A DNA stretch of 12,187 nucleotides from Candidatus Curtissbacteria bacterium RIFCSPHIGHO2_12_FULL_41_17 (GTDB taxonomy: Bacteria > Patescibacteriota > Microgenomatia > Curtissbacterales > GWA2-41-24), in assembly GCA_001774945.1 (NCBI GenBank), contig MFBL01000002.1, forward strand, positions 1-12,187, read 5' to 3'. Shown in pieces: positions 10,620-12,187 of this stretch. Made by a program: the position numbers and the translations under genes. The notes below the pieces were generated by a model. It was not told where the DNA came from. It ran no database searches and saw nothing but the letters and a program-made list of their open reading frames with translations. Each line of letters begins with the position of its first letter. Positions within the stretch are counted from its first letter, which is position 1.

Positions 10620-11522
10620 TTAGGCTGCGACTGTGACTGGAAATTCCAAAAGCCTACCCATTTCACTTTGCTTGACCGGTACAGACCTGGCCAGTCTTTG
10701 GGCGATAAAAACCAAGTTATTCTCGACTGCCGCCGTATGCGAACCGCCAACTTCAAATACCTCCTCCTTACTGCCTACATAATATCCGTCCATAATCGGA
10801 TCCCTCCTTACTTTAATCGTCGTTAGTCTAATACTATCAAGGCATCTCATTTCTTCCCGGCTTCTTACTAAACTTCCGAGCCTGAAGTCATTTCCCCAAA
10901 AAACCATTTGAGTTCCGACATAAGTCACCCCTACCACAGTATTGACCCTATTGGGAACAGCACCTGCAACCAAAAACAGCTGATCCACACAATGGGAAAA
11001 TTCTTCCGGTTTAGTTATGGCTGTAATCAGCGCCACATGGACCCCTTTGCTGTGAGCAATTAGATGTACCTTTCCTCCGGTTTCCTCTTTCCTCCTTTTC
11101 AGATGCGCAATAACCCCATCGGGCATTTTTTCTGTTGGTTCTACGTGAAGAAAGTAGCGAAGAGGCACAACGTCCGTTTTGTAATTTATTGCATTTAGAT
11201 TATCTACTACCAATTTGCTGCTCGCCTCAGAACCAAAAAAACCGGGTAAAACAACAACACCGGACCCATTACCTTTGCAAACATCAGGATTTTTCCATAG
11301 GGGACTTAATCTTAGTCTAAGTCTTTCATTTATAGCCAAAGCTCCATCTAATGCTGCTGATGCCGGATCTGTCCAAGCCTCAGGTATCTGTGAGGCCAAC
11401 AGAGATAAAAAATCAGTAAACGATTGTGGTACATCTGAAATCTGAGTAGGACGTTTTTGCTCTTGTTGAGGGCTGTGGCCGTTTATCGCAAAATGTGCAC
11501 CCGAAAGGGCTTCGACTGGCAC
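10620..11522 (-). CDS. Alpha/beta hydrolase (lipase/esterase-like)
   Basis: The 300-residue protein has the alpha/beta hydrolase signs: VVVLPGFFG at 89-97 (oxyanion-hole strand and loop), the nucleophile elbow LIAHSKG with S158 at 154-160, a candidate acid residue D241 or D245 in RRDPIMDGYYVG, and the catalytic His H262 in GGSHTAAVEN. The elbow reads AHSKG, in place of the common G-x-S-x-G, as found in several lipase-like and PGAP1-like branches. The first 80 residues are a helical extension that might act as lid or adaptor. There is no signal peptide, so it is cytoplasmic. The start is GTG at 11522 with AGGA a few bases before it; the initial residues MPVEALSG are weakly supported. It forms an operon with the 128-aa gene. 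The substrate is unknown. Confidence 0.85.
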   Translation of the reverse strand: MPVEALSGAHFAINGHSPQQEQKRPTQISDVPQSFTDFLSLLASQIPEAWTDPASAALDGALAINERLRLRLSPLWKNPDVCKGNGSGVVVLPGFFGSEASSKLVVDNLNAINYKTDVVPLRYFLHVEPTEKMPDGVIAHLKRRKEETGGKVHLIAHSKGVHVALITAITKPEEFSHCVDQLFLVAGAVPNRVNTVVGVTYVGTQMVFWGNDFRLGSLVRSREEMRCLDSIRLTTIKVRRDPIMDGYYVGSKEEVFEVGGSHTAAVENNLVFIAQRLARSVPVKQSEMGRLLEFPVTVAA

Positions 11523-11525
11523 TTA

Positions 11526-11541
11526 TGTCCTGTTGGACAGG
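11526..11541 (-). promoter_or_regulatory. Hairpin in the hydrolase leader covering the ribosome-binding site
   Basis: CCTGT (11529-11533) can pair with ACAGG (11537-11541); an alternative stem TGTCC/GGACA (11526-11530/11535-11539) overlaps it. The only Shine-Dalgarno-like bases (AGGA) lie in this stem, a few bases before the GTG. Confidence 0.4.
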
Positions 11542-11550
11542 CTCTATCTA

Positions 11551-11580
11551 TATTTAGGCACTTTCCACGATTAGTGTCAA
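11551..11580 (-). promoter_or_regulatory. Promoter of the hydrolase operon
   Basis: On the minus strand a perfect TTGACA (11580-11575), 18 bases, TAAATA (11556-11551). The leader is about 22 bases. Nothing else is seen in 11581-11648. Confidence 0.65.
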
Positions 11581-11648
11581 TCAAAAAATGAGAGGGGGCA
11601 AAGAATTATCTTGGGGCTTTTCGAGGTTTTTTAAAGCGCCGTTCTATC

Positions 11649-11849
11649 TCAACGTTTAAGGAGCTCTCTTTTCTTTCTCATTTCTTCAAATTTCGCCTCA
11701 ACAATTTTTTGGCAGTCCGGATCCGGGCAAACTGTTTCCTCATGAATTATAACCGATCCTTTTTCGGTTTTCTCCTTCCATCTTCTTGCAAATATTCGTA
11801 TCTTGCCGCACCTGATGCAAACTGTCTCTTGGCTTGCCATATTTACCAT
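11649..11849 (-). CDS. Small zinc-ribbon-like protein (66 aa)
   Basis: The protein has two cysteine pairs, C11-x2-C14 (CIRCGK) and C41-x4-C46 (CPDPDC), flanking a basic beta-hairpin-like stretch (RIFARRWKEKTEKGSVIIHEE), followed by a charged helix (VEAKFEEMRKKRELLKR). This is the look of a zinc ribbon that could bind nucleic acid or a protein partner. The ATG at 11849 overlaps the stop region of the RRM gene by seven bases; the in-frame ATG at 11840 (MASQETVCIRCGK), three residues later, is just as good. Overlap with the RRM gene means coupled translation and probably a shared task in RNA metabolism. No named family is recognised. Confidence 0.8.
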   Translation of the reverse strand: MVNMASQETVCIRCGKIRIFARRWKEKTEKGSVIIHEETVCPDPDCQKIVEAKFEEMRKKRELLKR

Positions 11850-12142
11850 CTCTTGGACCTGAAGTTTCCTCTACTTTGACCCTGATTTCTATTTTCCTGC
11901 GGACGGGCCTCGTTAACAACAATTTTTCTGCCGTCAAGTTCAAAATTATTAAATTTTGCGATTGCCTTATCTGCTTCCTCATCTGTGGACATCTCCACAA
12001 ACGCAAATCCTTTGGACTGACCAGAAAATTTATCAGTAATTAAATTGCAGCTTTCAACTTTGCCAACCTTACTAAACAAATCTTCAACCTGAGCACCGGT
12101 TACACCATAGGAAAGACTTCCGACAAATAATTTTTTCGCCAT
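11843..12142 (-). CDS. RRM-domain RNA-binding protein
   Basis: This is a single RNA-recognition motif of 99 residues, like the small glycine-tailed RNA-binding proteins of cyanobacteria and some other bacteria. RNP2 is KLFVGSL at 4-10 and RNP1 is KGFAFVEM at 44-51, with the aromatic residues that stack on RNA bases in place. The fold ends with ELDGRKIVVNEARP at 68-81, and the tail QENRNQGQSRGNFRSKRW is Arg/Gly/Gln-rich and probably flexible. A near-perfect Shine-Dalgarno (AGGAGG, about five bases from the ATG) predicts strong translation. It is followed by the overlapping zinc-ribbon gene. The RNA target is unknown. The promoter would lie at or beyond the right edge of the window. Confidence 0.95.
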   Translation of the reverse strand: MAKKLFVGSLSYGVTGAQVEDLFSKVGKVESCNLITDKFSGQSKGFAFVEMSTDEEADKAIAKFNNFELDGRKIVVNEARPQENRNQGQSRGNFRSKRW

Positions 12143-12187
12143 GTGTTCCTCCTTTCTCTTTCGTGGAATTGTTTGAAGAAGTGTAAG

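Noticed and set aside
10619..10756. Longer start for the 128-aa gene at 10756
   Set aside because: The added 46 codons lie wholly within the hydrolase gene in another frame, while an ATG one base after the hydrolase stop gives normal coupling.

Overview
The window looks like a piece of a small bacterial genome from the candidate phyla radiation (Patescibacteria, perhaps Microgenomates). This is inferred from the gene mix: a compact SUF cluster led by an Rrf2 regulator, a DUF5676-like mini membrane protein, a YkuK-like RNase H-fold protein and a lone RRM protein. Moderate-to-low GC, tight gene packing, start codons often lacking a Shine-Dalgarno and many short dispersed repeats point the same way. 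TGA is a normal stop here, so this is not one of the lineages that recode TGA as glycine. There is no rRNA, tRNA, CRISPR array, transposase or phage gene in the window.

Layout. Positions 1-2503 (minus strand) hold the start of an iron-sulphur assembly operon, transcribed as Rrf2-type regulator, two unknown small proteins (75 and 85 aa), sufC, sufB (cut by the window edge). Its promoter lies at 2591-2619. Positions 2666-3619 (minus) encode thioredoxin reductase. After a 270-bp divergent intergenic region comes a secreted, membrane-anchored DUF4399-like protein (3889-4518), then 380 bp of repeats and inverted repeats. A YkuK-like protein follows (4901-5431, minus), then a hairpin-rich stretch that may encode a small RNA, a DUF5676-like membrane protein (5756-6013), a SAM methyltransferase (6172-6819), and a CRP/FNR-family regulator (6821-7474, minus) divergent from a PH-domain-like soluble protein (7744-8190). 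Positions 8250-10181 (minus) encode a full-length transketolase. Upstream of it are a two-gene unit of unknown protein plus alpha/beta hydrolase (10235-11522, minus) and an RRM RNA-binding protein with a small zinc-ribbon partner (11649-12142, minus).

How the parts fit. The suf genes build and regulate Fe-S clusters, and trxB supplies thiol reduction. Transketolase serves the non-oxidative pentose phosphate route that such reduced genomes use to make ribose. The CRP-like regulator very probably controls itself and its divergent neighbour through two pairs of matching 18-bp dyads with the same 23-bp spacing; one dyad sits exactly at -41.5 of the predicted neighbour promoter.

The most unusual signals are: (1) short dispersed DNA repeats that have entered protein-coding genes in frame (sufC tail and interior, two sites in transketolase, read in two different frames); (2) three tandem copies of the last codons of the YkuK-like gene, differing only at synonymous positions; (3) the paired CRP-type operators; (4) four first genes whose start codon lies exactly six bases after a -10 box, implying leaderless mRNAs.
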